NCBI GenBank assembly: GCA_026709935.1
Contig: JAPOSC010000046.1
Span: 1-43,973, forward strand
From: Thiotrichales bacterium
GTDB taxonomy: Bacteria; Pseudomonadota; Gammaproteobacteria; HK1
Direction: 5' to 3'
Length of the DNA: 43,973 nucleotides
The notes beneath the pieces were generated by a model. The model had not been told where the DNA came from. It did no database searches and worked only from the letters and a program-made list of their open reading frames with translations. This document shows, one piece after another, positions 10,498 to 21,255 of this stretch; the first letter of the stretch is position 1; each line of letters opens with the position of its first letter. The translations under genes and the position numbers were made by a program.

Positions 10498-10528
10498 ACC
10501 CTGGACGGCTGAACCCCGGACGGCTGAG
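10484..10528 (+). repeat. 15-bp tandem repeat across the glgC stop codon
   Basis: Three 15-bp units (10484, 10499, 10514) of CCCTGGACGGCTGAA or one- to two-base variants cover the last codons and stop of glgC. Each copy repeats the LDG-stop end, leaving three in-phase stop codons. Confidence 0.85.
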
Positions 10529-10903
10529 CCCCGGGCCGCCGGACCATGAAGCGCCGGATCTCCCCGGAACCCGGGACGGCAGGCAAGCGCGACCGGCACG
10601 CCGAAATTGTGCGCGGGGCGGACAGAGCCATCATCGGAGTCCACGACCGCCCGATTCCATGGGTCCGAACCGGATGCCGAAGACTCCGACCGGAATCAAC
10701 TCTTCTGTTCATCGACACCGCCCCTCCTGTCCGGAGGGGGGGAGTCCACGGAGCAGAAAATCAGTTCCGGTCAGGGTCCCGAGGGTACGGCAATGGGTCC
10801 GGGACCAGACTCCCGGGAGGTCATCACCTTTGCGATTGAAGCGAGTCTGCACGATTTCACGGGAACGCAGGCATCTTGCCCGCCCGAGACGAAGCCTCGC
10901 GCG
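10498..10903 (+). other. glgC-glgA intergenic region, no gene seen
   Basis: 406 bp without a convincing gene. It holds the end of the 15-bp repeat and a short hairpin CCCCTCC/GGAGGGG (10721-10739) with no T-run. Frames open into glgA from upstream have no homology-like content. The length would allow an internal promoter for glgA, but I see no convincing one. Confidence 0.6.
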
Positions 10904-12469
10904 ATGAAAGTGCTGTCCGTCGCCTCCGAGTGCGTGCCCTTCGTCAAAACGGGCGGCCTCGCCGACGTGGCCGGCGCCCTGCCCGGCGCTCTGGCTCCGC
11001 TGGGCGTCGAGATGCGGGTCCTGATGCCGGGCTACCCGGCGGTGAAGGCGGCACTTCCCGAGGACGCCGAAGCCCGCCCCATCGGGCGGGGGCCGGGCGG
11101 GCGCGCGCGCGTGATCAGCGCCCGGGCCGCCGGCATCGACGTCATGGTGCTGGATTCACCCCGGTGGTTCGAACGACCCGGCAATCCCTACCTCGGCCCC
11201 GACGGCCGGGACTGGCCCGACAACCACCTGCGCTTCGGCGCCCTGTGCCGCGCCGCCGCGCGCATCGCCACCGCCGGGTTCGACGGCTGGCGGCCCGATG
11301 TGGTGCACCTGCACGACTGGCAGGCGGGCCTGACCGCGGCGTGGCTCAAACTCGGCCGCAAACCGGCGCCCCCGAGCCTTCTCACCATCCACAACATCGC
11401 CTTCCAGGGCCTCTTCCCGCCGGAGGCAACGGCGGCGCTGGAACTGCCCGAGAGCGGGTTTCATCCCGAAGGCTTCGAATTCTTCGGCCAGGTCGGCTTC
11501 CTCAAGGCCGGCCTCGTCTACGCGAACCGCATCTCGACGGTGAGCCCGACCTACGCCCGCGAGCTGACCCGCCCGGCGTTCGGTATGGGGCTGGAAGGGG
11601 TCATCGCGTCCCGGCGCGCCGAGGTGCACGGCATTCTGAACGGCATCGACCTCGACGTCTGGAACCCGGAGCGCGACCCGCACCTCACCGCGCATTTCTC
11701 GGCCCGGGCCCCGGCCCGCAAGGCCGGGAACCGCACCGCCCTTTGCCAACGGCTCGGGCTCCGAACCGCACCGGGCGAGCGGCTCGGGCTCCGAACTGCA
11801 CTGGGCGAGCGGCTCGGGCCCCGAACCGCACTGGGCCAGGGGCTTGGATCCCGAACCGCACTCGGCCAGCGGCTCGGGCTTCACGCCGCCGGCGAGGGCC
11901 CCCTGTTCTGCGTCATCAGCCGGCTCGCCCGGCAGAAGGGCCTGGACCTGCTGCTGGAAGCCCTGCCCCGGCTGCTCGCGCGCGGTGCGAGCCTCGCCCT
12001 GCTCGGCTCCGGCGAGCCGGATCTGGAGCACGCATTCCAGACGGCGGCGGCAGATCACCCGGGGCGGGTCGGGGTGGTCATCGGTTACGACGAGCCCCTG
12101 TCGCATCTCATGCAGGCCGGCGCCGACGCCATCCTGGTCCCCTCGCGTTTCGAGCCCTGCGGACTCACCCAGCTCTACGGCCTGCGCTACGGCACCCTGC
12201 CGGTGGTCACCCGCACCGGCGGCCTCGCGGACACCGTGATCGACGCCAACGACGCGGCGCTCCGGGCCGGGGTCGCCACGGGCTTCCAGTGCGCCCCGGG
12301 GTCTGCCGCGTCTCTGGCCGACGCCATCGACCGGGCCTGCGACGCCTTCGCCGACCGGAAGCTCTGGTCGGCGATGGTGCGGCGGGCGATGCGCCATCCG
12401 GTGGGCTGGGGGCCTTCGGCCGCGGCCTACGCCGAGCTCTACTCCGAGCTGCTCGACTCTGCGGCATGA
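10904..12469 (+). CDS. glgA: Glycogen synthase (ADP-glucose, GT5)
   Basis: 521-aa starch/glycogen synthase that adds glucose from ADP-glucose to the non-reducing end of alpha-1,4-glucan. The N-terminus has KTGGLADVAGALPGAL (the ADP-glucose binding KxGGL at 15-19), then DVVHLHDWQAGL and LTIHNIAFQG. The C-terminal Rossmann domain has SRLARQKGLDLLLEALP and SRFEPCGLTQLYGLRYGT, with the conserved glutamate. The ATG at 10904 matches the universal family start MKVLxVxSE. It is about 40 residues longer than usual because five 30-bp units encode residues 277-326, just before the second domain. It ends with an ATGA overlap into glgX. Confidence 0.95.
   Translation: MKVLSVASECVPFVKTGGLADVAGALPGALAPLGVEMRVLMPGYPAVKAALPEDAEARPIGRGPGGRARVISARAAGIDVMVLDSPRWFERPGNPYLGPDGRDWPDNHLRFGALCRAAARIATAGFDGWRPDVVHLHDWQAGLTAAWLKLGRKPAPPSLLTIHNIAFQGLFPPEATAALELPESGFHPEGFEFFGQVGFLKAGLVYANRISTVSPTYARELTRPAFGMGLEGVIASRRAEVHGILNGIDLDVWNPERDPHLTAHFSARAPARKAGNRTALCQRLGLRTAPGERLGLRTALGERLGPRTALGQGLGSRTALGQRLGLHAAGEGPLFCVISRLARQKGLDLLLEALPRLLARGASLALLGSGEPDLEHAFQTAAADHPGRVGVVIGYDEPLSHLMQAGADAILVPSRFEPCGLTQLYGLRYGTLPVVTRTGGLADTVIDANDAALRAGVATGFQCAPGSAASLADAIDRACDAFADRKLWSAMVRRAMRHPVGWGPSAAAYAELYSELLDSAA
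11731..11880 (+). repeat. Five in-frame 30-bp repeats inside glgA
   Basis: Units begin at 11731, 11761, 11791, 11821 and 11851, each 30 bp. Copies 2-5 share CCGAACYGCA at the start, and most end GGCTCGGGCT. They encode a ten-residue unit near RTALGQRLGL. The first unit is the most diverged and probably the original family sequence (ALCQRLGL), so roughly four copies are additions in the linker between the two GT-B domains. Confidence 0.9.
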
Positions 12470-14658
12470 CCTCGAAGACGAAGCGCGCGGTGGGCGCCGG
12501 CCGGCCGCATCCTCTCGGCGTCCATTGGGACGGCGAGGGGGCGAATGTCGCGGTGTTCTCCGAGAATGCGACCCGGATCGAGATCTGCCTCTTCTCCGCA
12601 GACGGCCGGCGCGAGACGGAGCGAGTGACCCTGCCGGAAAGAAGCGGACCCGTATGGCACGGCTATCTGCCGAACCTTGCGCCCGGAGCCCGGTACGGCC
12701 TGCGCGCCCACGGCCCCTACGCGCCCGAACACGGCCACCGTTTCAATCCTCACAAGCTGTTGCTCGACCCGTATGCCCGCGCCCTGCACGGGCGATTCAT
12801 CCCCGGTGATGCAGGTCTCGGCTACGATCCCGCCTCGCCTGACGGCGACCTGTCGTTTTCGCGCGTTGACAGCGCTCCGACGATGCCGAAATGCGTGATG
12901 ACCGCCCCCGCCCCGCCGGTGCCGGCCGACGAGCGACCCGACACCCCCTGGCCCGACACCGTGATCTACGAGGCCCACCCCAAGGGGCTCACCCGCCTGT
13001 GGCCGAAGCTGCCGAAAGCGCGGCGCGGCACCTGCGAGGCCCTCGCGGCGCCGCCGGTGCTGGAGCATCTGACCTCGCTGGGCGTCACGGCGCTGGAGCT
13101 CCAGCCGGTCCATGCCTTCGCCGACGAGCGTCGGCGGTTCGAAAGAGGGCTCGTCAACTATTGGGGCTACGACAGCATCGGCTTCTTCGCGCCCGAACCG
13201 CGCTACCTCGGGCCGGCCGGCCCCGCCGGCTTTCGCGAAGCGGTGCGCAGGCTCCACGCCGCGGGCATCGAAGTCATCCTGGACGTCGTCTACAACCACA
13301 CCGCCGAAGGCGACCAGAGCGGACCGACCCTGTCGTTCCGCGGACTGGACAACGCCGCCTACTACCGCCTGCGCGACGGGCAGGCGCGCTACTACGTCGA
13401 CGAGACCGGCTGCGGAAACACGCTCGATGTCGCGCACCCCTACGTGTTGCGCCTGGTCCTGGACAGCCTGCGCTGGTGGGTGGAGGCGATGGGGGTCGAT
13501 GGCTTTCGCTTCGATCTCGCCACCGCCCTCGCCCGGGAAGCCCACGGCTTCGACCCCCGTGGCGGCTTCCTCGACGCCCTGCGCCAGGATCCGGTGCTGG
13601 CCCGGGTGAAGCTGATCGCGGAACCCTGGGATGTCGGCCCCGGCGGCTATCGCCTGGGCGAATTCCCTCCCGAATTCGCCGAGTGGAACGACCGCTTTCG
13701 CGACGGCGTGCGCCGCTTCTGGCGGGGCGACGCCCACGGCGCCCAGGAGATGGCGGAACGGCTGCTCGGCTCGGCCGGCACCTTCGATCACGACGGACGC
13801 CGGAGCTGGGCGTCGGTAAACTGCGTCGCCTGCCACGACGGCTTCACCCTGGCCGATGTCACCACCTACAGCCGCAAGCACAACGAAGCCAACGGCGAAG
13901 ACAACCGGGACGGCCACGATGAGAACTGGAGCGACAACTGCGGCACGGAAGGCGAGACCGAAGACCCGGAGATCCTCCGGCGCCGAGCCCGACGGCAGCG
14001 CAACCTGCTCGCCAGCGTGTTCCTGGCGCAGGGCACGCCGATGCTGCGCGCCGGCGACGAGATCGCGGACAGCCAGCGGGGCAACAACAACGCCTGGTGC
14101 CAGGACAACGCAGTCGGCTGGATCGACTGGGCGCGCGCCGACACGGCCCTGCTCGGCTTCACCCGACGGCTGATCGCATTGCGCCGGGCCCACCCCTGCC
14201 TGCGGCAGAGCCGATTCCTGCACGGACGCGAACGCACCGGGGACGGGGCGCCGGACGTCGAATGGCTCGGGCTCGACGGCACCCCCGTCGACTGGGAAGA
14301 CCCGGAACTCAACGGTTTCTGCCTGCTGCTCGCAGCGCCCGTCGGGGCGTCGGACCCCACCCCCGACCGCAGTCGAATCCATCAGGGTGACCACGGCCAC
14401 CAGGGCGGGGGCCGGATTGATCGGGATGACCACAACGACCGAAGGAGCGACGGGGACCGGATGGCGCTCGTGATCAACCGTTCGGCCGAAGCGGTCTCCA
14501 TCCGCCTGCCCGCACTCGGCGACGACCGCACCTGGCTCCGCGTCCTGGACACCGCCCGGCCGGAGGCGCCGGAGACCGTGTGCGGTGACTTCCGACCGGA
14601 CATCGAGCCCGAGTCGATCGTCGCCTTCATCGCCTCTGTGGTCGGGTCCAGGCCGTGA
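12466..14658 (+). CDS. glgX: Glycogen debranching enzyme (GH13_11)
   Basis: 730-aa isoamylase-type enzyme that cleaves alpha-1,6 branches of phosphorylase-trimmed glycogen. The N-terminal CBM48-like domain starts HPLGVHWDGEGANVAVFS. The GH13 regions are visible: VVYNHTAEG, GFRFDLATAL with nucleophile D350, LIAEPWD with acid E386, and CVACHDGFT with D458. The start overlaps the glgA stop (ATGA). Oddity: residues about 625-665 form a Gly/His/Asp/Arg-rich insert (RIHQGDHGHQGGG) in the C-terminal domain where relatives have a short loop. The following frame starts with a GTGA overlap. Confidence 0.94.
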   Translation: MTSKTKRAVGAGRPHPLGVHWDGEGANVAVFSENATRIEICLFSADGRRETERVTLPERSGPVWHGYLPNLAPGARYGLRAHGPYAPEHGHRFNPHKLLLDPYARALHGRFIPGDAGLGYDPASPDGDLSFSRVDSAPTMPKCVMTAPAPPVPADERPDTPWPDTVIYEAHPKGLTRLWPKLPKARRGTCEALAAPPVLEHLTSLGVTALELQPVHAFADERRRFERGLVNYWGYDSIGFFAPEPRYLGPAGPAGFREAVRRLHAAGIEVILDVVYNHTAEGDQSGPTLSFRGLDNAAYYRLRDGQARYYVDETGCGNTLDVAHPYVLRLVLDSLRWWVEAMGVDGFRFDLATALAREAHGFDPRGGFLDALRQDPVLARVKLIAEPWDVGPGGYRLGEFPPEFAEWNDRFRDGVRRFWRGDAHGAQEMAERLLGSAGTFDHDGRRSWASVNCVACHDGFTLADVTTYSRKHNEANGEDNRDGHDENWSDNCGTEGETEDPEILRRRARRQRNLLASVFLAQGTPMLRAGDEIADSQRGNNNAWCQDNAVGWIDWARADTALLGFTRRLIALRRAHPCLRQSRFLHGRERTGDGAPDVEWLGLDGTPVDWEDPELNGFCLLLAAPVGASDPTPDRSRIHQGDHGHQGGGRIDRDDHNDRRSDGDRMALVINRSAEAVSIRLPALGDDRTWLRVLDTARPEAPETVCGDFRPDIEPESIVAFIASVVGSRP

Positions 14659-14840
14659 GTGCCAGGATTCGAGATCTCGGTGCCCTCCCGGACGTCGCGC
14701 AGGCCATGGGGGTCCAGCTTCATTGGCGCAACCCGGCGGGCGTGGAACCGACCACCGGCCCCGGCACCCAATGGGCTCTGCCGGCCACCGTGGAGGCGCC
14801 GGCGGAAAGCGAGACCGACGAAGCCGGAGCCGGGCCGTGA
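14655..14840 (+). pseudogene. Partial duplicate of the malQ 5' end
   Basis: A 61-codon frame that starts at a GTG overlapping the glgX stop and ends in a TGA overlapping the GTG of malQ. Its product aligns with the first 60 residues of the real MalQ: LPDVAQAMGVQLHWR against LGDLAAAMGVLPRWR, and GPGTQWAL against GPETQRAL. Both starts share GGGCCGTGAGT. This looks like a tandem duplication of the malQ start and N-terminal domain, with the upstream copy cut off after about 60 codons. It may still be translated through coupling. No independent function can be inferred. Confidence 0.65.
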
Positions 14841-16912
14841 GTACCGGGGGACGGGGCGACGATGCCCTCGGGGATCTCGCCGCGGCCATGGGGGTCCTGC
14901 CTCGCTGGCGCGATCTTGAGGGAACGGAGCGGGTCGCCGGCCCCGAGACGCAACGGGCGCTGCTCGCCGCCATGGGGGTGTCGGCGGCCGGCGAAGCCGA
15001 AATCCGCGAAGCGCTCGAAACGCTCCGCACGCGCGAAGCCGCCCGGCGTATCCCCGAAGAAATCGTGGTGACCGCGGGCACCGGCGACGCCCGTATCCCT
15101 CTCGAACACCCCGCGGACTGGCGCATCGCGCTCGAATCGGGCGACACGCTCGAAGGGCGCGACGCGCGGGAGATCGCGCTCGCGTTGCCGGCCGGTCTTC
15201 ATCGCCTGTCCGTCGGAGATGATGTATGCCTCGTGATCGCCGCCCCCGAGCGGGCACCGGCGGTGGGGGACGTGGCGGGGCGCAGCCGGGCCTGGGGGCT
15301 CTCCGCCGCCCTCTACGGTCTGCGCTCGCAGCGCAATCTGGGGGTCGGGGACTATCGCGATCTGGCCGAGGCGGCGGTGCAGGTGGCGCGCCTCGGCGCC
15401 GACTTCATCGGCATCAACCCGGTCCATGCCCACGGGACCGCGAGTGACGGTTTCAGCCCCTATTCCCCCACCTGCCGTACCGCGCTCGAACCGGGACACA
15501 TCGCCCCGGACGCAGTGCCCGGATTCGCGCCCTGGGCCGAGATCCATCGACGACTGAAGACGAACGCCGCGGGTCCGGAGGCCGCACAGGCCGGCGATCT
15601 CCTCGACTACGAGGCGCACGGGCAACGCCAGCATGCGATTCTCGAAGCCCTCTTCCGCACCACCATCGAGGCGGACGGGCCGGCCACGGCCGACCTCGCC
15701 GCCTGGCGGCAGGGGCCGGGCCGAGGGCTGGAGTGGTTCGCGGTGTTCGAGGCGATCGCCTGCGACCATGGCCCGGACTGGCGCACCTGGCCCGCGGCGC
15801 TTCGGACCGCCGACGGACCGGAGGTGCATCGCTTTGCGGCGGCGCATGCAGGGTCGGTGCGCTACCACGCCTGGCTGCAACGGCTCGCCGACCGGCAGCT
15901 CGCGGCGGCCCGGGCCGCCGCGACCGACGCCGGGATGGCGTTTGGTCTCTACCTCGATCTGGCGGCGGGGGTGCGCCCCGGCGGGGCCGACACCTGGGCC
16001 TCTCCGGCCTGCTTCGCCGATGGCGTATCGCTCGGCGCGCCGCCCGACGCCTTCAGCCCCGACGGCCAGAACTGGAGCCTGGCGCCGTTCAATCCCGCGG
16101 GCCTGCGCGCCGCGGGCTACGCACCCTTCGTCCGGATGCTGCGGGCCGCCATGACCCACGCCGGCATCGTCCGCATCGATCATGTGCTGGGTTTCGACCG
16201 CAGCTTCTGGGTTCCGGAGGGCGGCGCCCCCGGCGGCTACGTGCGCTACCCGCTCGACTCCCTGCTCGGGATCGTGCGCATCGAGGCGGCGCGGGCCGGC
16301 TGCATCGTTGTCGGCGAGGATCTGGGCTCCGTTCCCCCGGGCCTGCGCCGACGGCTTGCCGACGCCGGACTGCTGGGTTGTGCGGTCATGCAGTTCGAGA
16401 CCGACGAGCACGGGTTCCGGCCGCCCCGACACTACCGTTCCGCCAGCCTCGTCTCAGCCGGCACCCACGACACGCCGACCCTGAAGGGCTGGTGGTCCGG
16501 CCGGGACATCGAGCTGCGCCACCGCCTCGGTCGGACCACGGAGAAGGAACGCACCGCGGCGCTCGCCGCCCGGGCGACGGTGCGTGGGGATCTCGGCCGC
16601 CTGCTGGTGAAGGAAGGACACGCCGCGGCGGACCTCGATCCCGACGCAACGCCCCCGGAGGCCGACGACGCGCCCGTCGTCGCGATCCACGCTCTCCTCG
16701 CCGACGCCGACTCCGCGCTGCTCGCAGTTCAGCTCGACGACGCCCTGGGCCTCGTCGAGCAGCAGAACCTGCCCGGCACCGTCGACGAACACCCCAACTG
16801 GCGACGCCGCTATCCGGTGGCGGTGGAAGCGCTTGCCGACGATCCGGGTCTTGCCGCCATCGCGCGCGTCATGGGCGCACCTCGTGGGCGCGCGCGGGAA
16901 CGGTATCCGTGA
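14837..16912 (+). CDS. malQ: 4-alpha-glucanotransferase (amylomaltase, GH77)
   Basis: 691-aa disproportionating enzyme that joins short malto-oligosaccharides left by debranching and phosphorolysis. It starts at a GTG in a 4-bp overlap with the preceding small frame. The N-terminal extension (first about 140 residues) is typical of the long MalQ form. Catalytic features are RIDHVLGFDRSFW with nucleophile D448, VGEDLGSVPPGLR with acid E494, and HDTPTLKGWW. NPVHAHG and YSPTCRTALEPGHI are conserved substrate-site segments. Its place between glgX and pgm fits glycogen turnover. Confidence 0.94.
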   Translation: MSTGGRGDDALGDLAAAMGVLPRWRDLEGTERVAGPETQRALLAAMGVSAAGEAEIREALETLRTREAARRIPEEIVVTAGTGDARIPLEHPADWRIALESGDTLEGRDAREIALALPAGLHRLSVGDDVCLVIAAPERAPAVGDVAGRSRAWGLSAALYGLRSQRNLGVGDYRDLAEAAVQVARLGADFIGINPVHAHGTASDGFSPYSPTCRTALEPGHIAPDAVPGFAPWAEIHRRLKTNAAGPEAAQAGDLLDYEAHGQRQHAILEALFRTTIEADGPATADLAAWRQGPGRGLEWFAVFEAIACDHGPDWRTWPAALRTADGPEVHRFAAAHAGSVRYHAWLQRLADRQLAAARAAATDAGMAFGLYLDLAAGVRPGGADTWASPACFADGVSLGAPPDAFSPDGQNWSLAPFNPAGLRAAGYAPFVRMLRAAMTHAGIVRIDHVLGFDRSFWVPEGGAPGGYVRYPLDSLLGIVRIEAARAGCIVVGEDLGSVPPGLRRRLADAGLLGCAVMQFETDEHGFRPPRHYRSASLVSAGTHDTPTLKGWWSGRDIELRHRLGRTTEKERTAALAARATVRGDLGRLLVKEGHAAADLDPDATPPEADDAPVVAIHALLADADSALLAVQLDDALGLVEQQNLPGTVDEHPNWRRRYPVAVEALADDPGLAAIARVMGAPRGRARERYP

Positions 16913-16943
16913 TGCGGCCGGGAGTTCATGCGGAGGCATGGAA

Positions 16944-18635
<1,692 letters not shown>

Positions 18636-18833
18636 GGATGTCGGGCCAGGGCCAAGACTCGGGCCAAGATTCCGGCCGGGGCTCCAGGAGCCATCCGTAG
18701 ACCGCGCTCCCGGGGGCGCATTGGGCAGGACTTGAATTCATCTGCAAGGATGAGACGGGCTCGAGGACTCCAACCCACCGGGAATTCTCATTGCCGTCGG
18801 GCGACGAAATCGCAGGACAGCCAAGAGGGACAG

Positions 18834-21248
18834 ATGCCAAGCGAGCCGATGATTCACGAGCTTTCGACGCCGCCCGACGCCGCGGCGCTGCGTCGATCCA
18901 TCGAGTACCACCTGCGCTATACCGCCGGGAAGACCCCGGCCGCCGCGACCCTGACGGACTGGCGGCGGGCGGTCTCGCGGGCGATTCGCGATCTCGTGAT
19001 CGCGCCGTGGTTCGAGACCACGCAACGGGTGTACGCGGAAGATCGGAAGAGGGTCTACTACCTGTCGATGGAGTTCCTGATCGGCCGGCTGCTCCAGGAT
19101 GCGGTGGCCAACCTGGGGCTCGAAGAACGGCTGCGGACAATCGTCGAGGGCTTCGGCATCGACTACGGCACGCTGCTCGCCGACGAGCCCGATGCCGCCC
19201 TCGGCAACGGCGGTCTCGGCCGTCTCGCCGCCTGCTTCCTGGACTCCATGTCCACCGTGGGTCTTGCCGCCTATGGCTACGGTATTCGCTATGACCACGG
19301 ACTGTTCCGGCAGTCCTTCGAGAACGGTTGGCAGGTGGAGGAAGCCGAGGACTGGCTGCGGCAAGTCCATCCCTGGGAATTCGAACGGCCGGAGGCCAGC
19401 CTTCCGGTGCACTTCGGCGGGTCCGTGCGCACCGACGGCGCCCGCACCACGTGGACACCGGCGGAAACCGTGCTGGCCGTCGGCTACGACACGCCGATTC
19501 CGGGCTGGCGCGGGCGCTGGGCCAACACGCTGCGCCTGTGGTCCGCGAAATCGGTTCGGGAATTCGAACTGGAACCCTTCAACCGGGGCGACTGGATGGC
19601 GGCGGCCGCCCCCTCGGTCCTGGCCGAGACCGTCAGCCGCGTGCTCTACCCCGACGACACCACCGAGCCGGGCCGGGAGCTGCGGCTGAAGCAGGAGTAC
19701 TTCCTCACCGCCGCATCGCTCGCCGACATCCTGCGGCGCTACCAGGCTCAGCACGACGATATCGCGAAGTTGCCGCGCGCCATCGCGATCCAGCTCAACG
19801 ACACCCACCCCGCCATCGCCTTCCCGGAGCTGATCCGCCTCCTCGTCGACAACCACGGACAGACGTTCGACGACGCTTTCGAGATCGCCCGCGCCTGCCT
19901 CCACTACACCAACCACACCCTGCTCCCGGAGGCGCTGGAACGCTGGCCGGTGCACCTGATGCACCGCGTCCTGCCCCGGCACATGGAGTTGATGGAGCGC
20001 ATCGACGCGCATCACGCCGCCTCGGTGCGGCGGCCTGACGGAGTCCGGGTGATCGACGTCGGCGAGGTACGCATGGGAGATCTGGCCTTCATCGGCGCGC
20101 GCCGCGTGAACGGCGTCTCCGCGCTGCACACCGAGCTGATGAAGCAGACCGTGTTCAAGGACCTGCATGCGCTGCATCCCGAACGCATCGTCAACCAGAC
20201 CAACGGGGTGACACCCCGGCGCTGGCTCTACGGCTGCAATCACCCGCTCCGCCACCTCCTGACGGAGGCCGTGGGGGAAGCCTGGGTGACCAATCTCGAA
20301 CGCCTGGAGGCACTGGCGCCGCTGGCCGACGACCCCGCCTTCCGCACGCGCTTCGCCGAGGCCAAGCATCGCAACAAGCGTCGACTGGCCGACTGGCTGG
20401 AGCGCGGCACCGGCGTCATCGTGGACCCCGAGGCCATGTTCGACATCCAGATCAAGCGGATCCACGAGTACAAGCGCCAGCTCATGAACATCCTCCACGC
20501 CGCCGCGCGGTGGAACGCCATCCGCCGTAATCCGGGGGCAGCTCATGCGCCGCGGGTCAAGATCTTCGCCGGCAAGGCGGCGCCGAGCTACGCCATGGCC
20601 AAGGCGGTGATCAAGCTGATCAACGACATCGGCGCCACCATCAACGCGGACCCACTCATGGCCGGGCGCCTGCAAGTGGTCTATCCGCCCGACTACAACG
20701 TCTCCATGGCGGAGGTTCTGATCCCCGCCGCCGATCTCTCCGAGCAGATCTCCACCGCCGGCATGGAAGCCTCGGGCACCGGCAACATGAAGCTGGCCAT
20801 GAACGGCGCCCTCACCGTCGGCACTCCGGACGGCGCCAACATCGAGATCGGCGAGGCGGTGGGGCAGGAGAACATCTTCACCTTCGGCCTGACCGCCGAG
20901 GAAGTGACCGCCCGCCGCGCCGCGGGCCATCGGCCCGAGCGCCACATCGCCGCCAGCCCGGCACTGGCCGAAGTGCTGGAGCAGATCGCGTCCGGGCGCT
21001 TCTCCCCCGACGATCCGGGCCGTCATGTCGCCCTGGTCGACAATCTGCGCCATCACGACTGGTTCATGGTGACCGCCGACTTTGCGGCCTACGTGAAGAT
21101 CCAGCGCCGCATCGATACGGCCTGGGGGCAGCGGGACGACTGGACCCGGCGGGCGGTGCTCAACACCGCCCGGATGGGCCGGTTCTCCTCTGACCGCACC
21201 ATCCGCGGCTATGCCCGCGACATCTGGGACGCCACGGCCGCGTTCTGA
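18834..21248 (+). CDS. glgP: Glycogen/maltodextrin phosphorylase (GT35)
   Basis: 804-aa PLP enzyme that releases glucose-1-phosphate from the ends of glycogen. The ATG at 18834 follows AAGAGGGA and is preferred over open frame upstream. Family landmarks are YYLSMEFLIGRLL, ALGNGGLGRLAACFLDSM, YGYGIRYDHG, IQLNDTHPAIA and RIHEYKRQLMN. The PLP-lysine motif is EASGTGNMKLAMNGALT (K653), followed by GTPDGANIEI. Length matches MalP/GlgP (about 800). The 198 bp before it contain only a loose repeat of GGGCCA-type units (18650-18680) and no gene. Confidence 0.96.
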   Translation: MPSEPMIHELSTPPDAAALRRSIEYHLRYTAGKTPAAATLTDWRRAVSRAIRDLVIAPWFETTQRVYAEDRKRVYYLSMEFLIGRLLQDAVANLGLEERLRTIVEGFGIDYGTLLADEPDAALGNGGLGRLAACFLDSMSTVGLAAYGYGIRYDHGLFRQSFENGWQVEEAEDWLRQVHPWEFERPEASLPVHFGGSVRTDGARTTWTPAETVLAVGYDTPIPGWRGRWANTLRLWSAKSVREFELEPFNRGDWMAAAAPSVLAETVSRVLYPDDTTEPGRELRLKQEYFLTAASLADILRRYQAQHDDIAKLPRAIAIQLNDTHPAIAFPELIRLLVDNHGQTFDDAFEIARACLHYTNHTLLPEALERWPVHLMHRVLPRHMELMERIDAHHAASVRRPDGVRVIDVGEVRMGDLAFIGARRVNGVSALHTELMKQTVFKDLHALHPERIVNQTNGVTPRRWLYGCNHPLRHLLTEAVGEAWVTNLERLEALAPLADDPAFRTRFAEAKHRNKRRLADWLERGTGVIVDPEAMFDIQIKRIHEYKRQLMNILHAAARWNAIRRNPGAAHAPRVKIFAGKAAPSYAMAKAVIKLINDIGATINADPLMAGRLQVVYPPDYNVSMAEVLIPAADLSEQISTAGMEASGTGNMKLAMNGALTVGTPDGANIEIGEAVGQENIFTFGLTAEEVTARRAAGHRPERHIAASPALAEVLEQIASGRFSPDDPGRHVALVDNLRHHDWFMVTADFAAYVKIQRRIDTAWGQRDDWTRRAVLNTARMGRFSSDRTIRGYARDIWDATAAF

Positions 21249-21255
21249 CCACGCC

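Noticed and set aside
12439..15147. 902-codon minus-strand open frame opposite glgX/malQ
   Set aside because: It mirrors the codon pattern of the plus-strand genes in high-GC DNA, has no domain-like content, and the plus strand carries clear enzymes.
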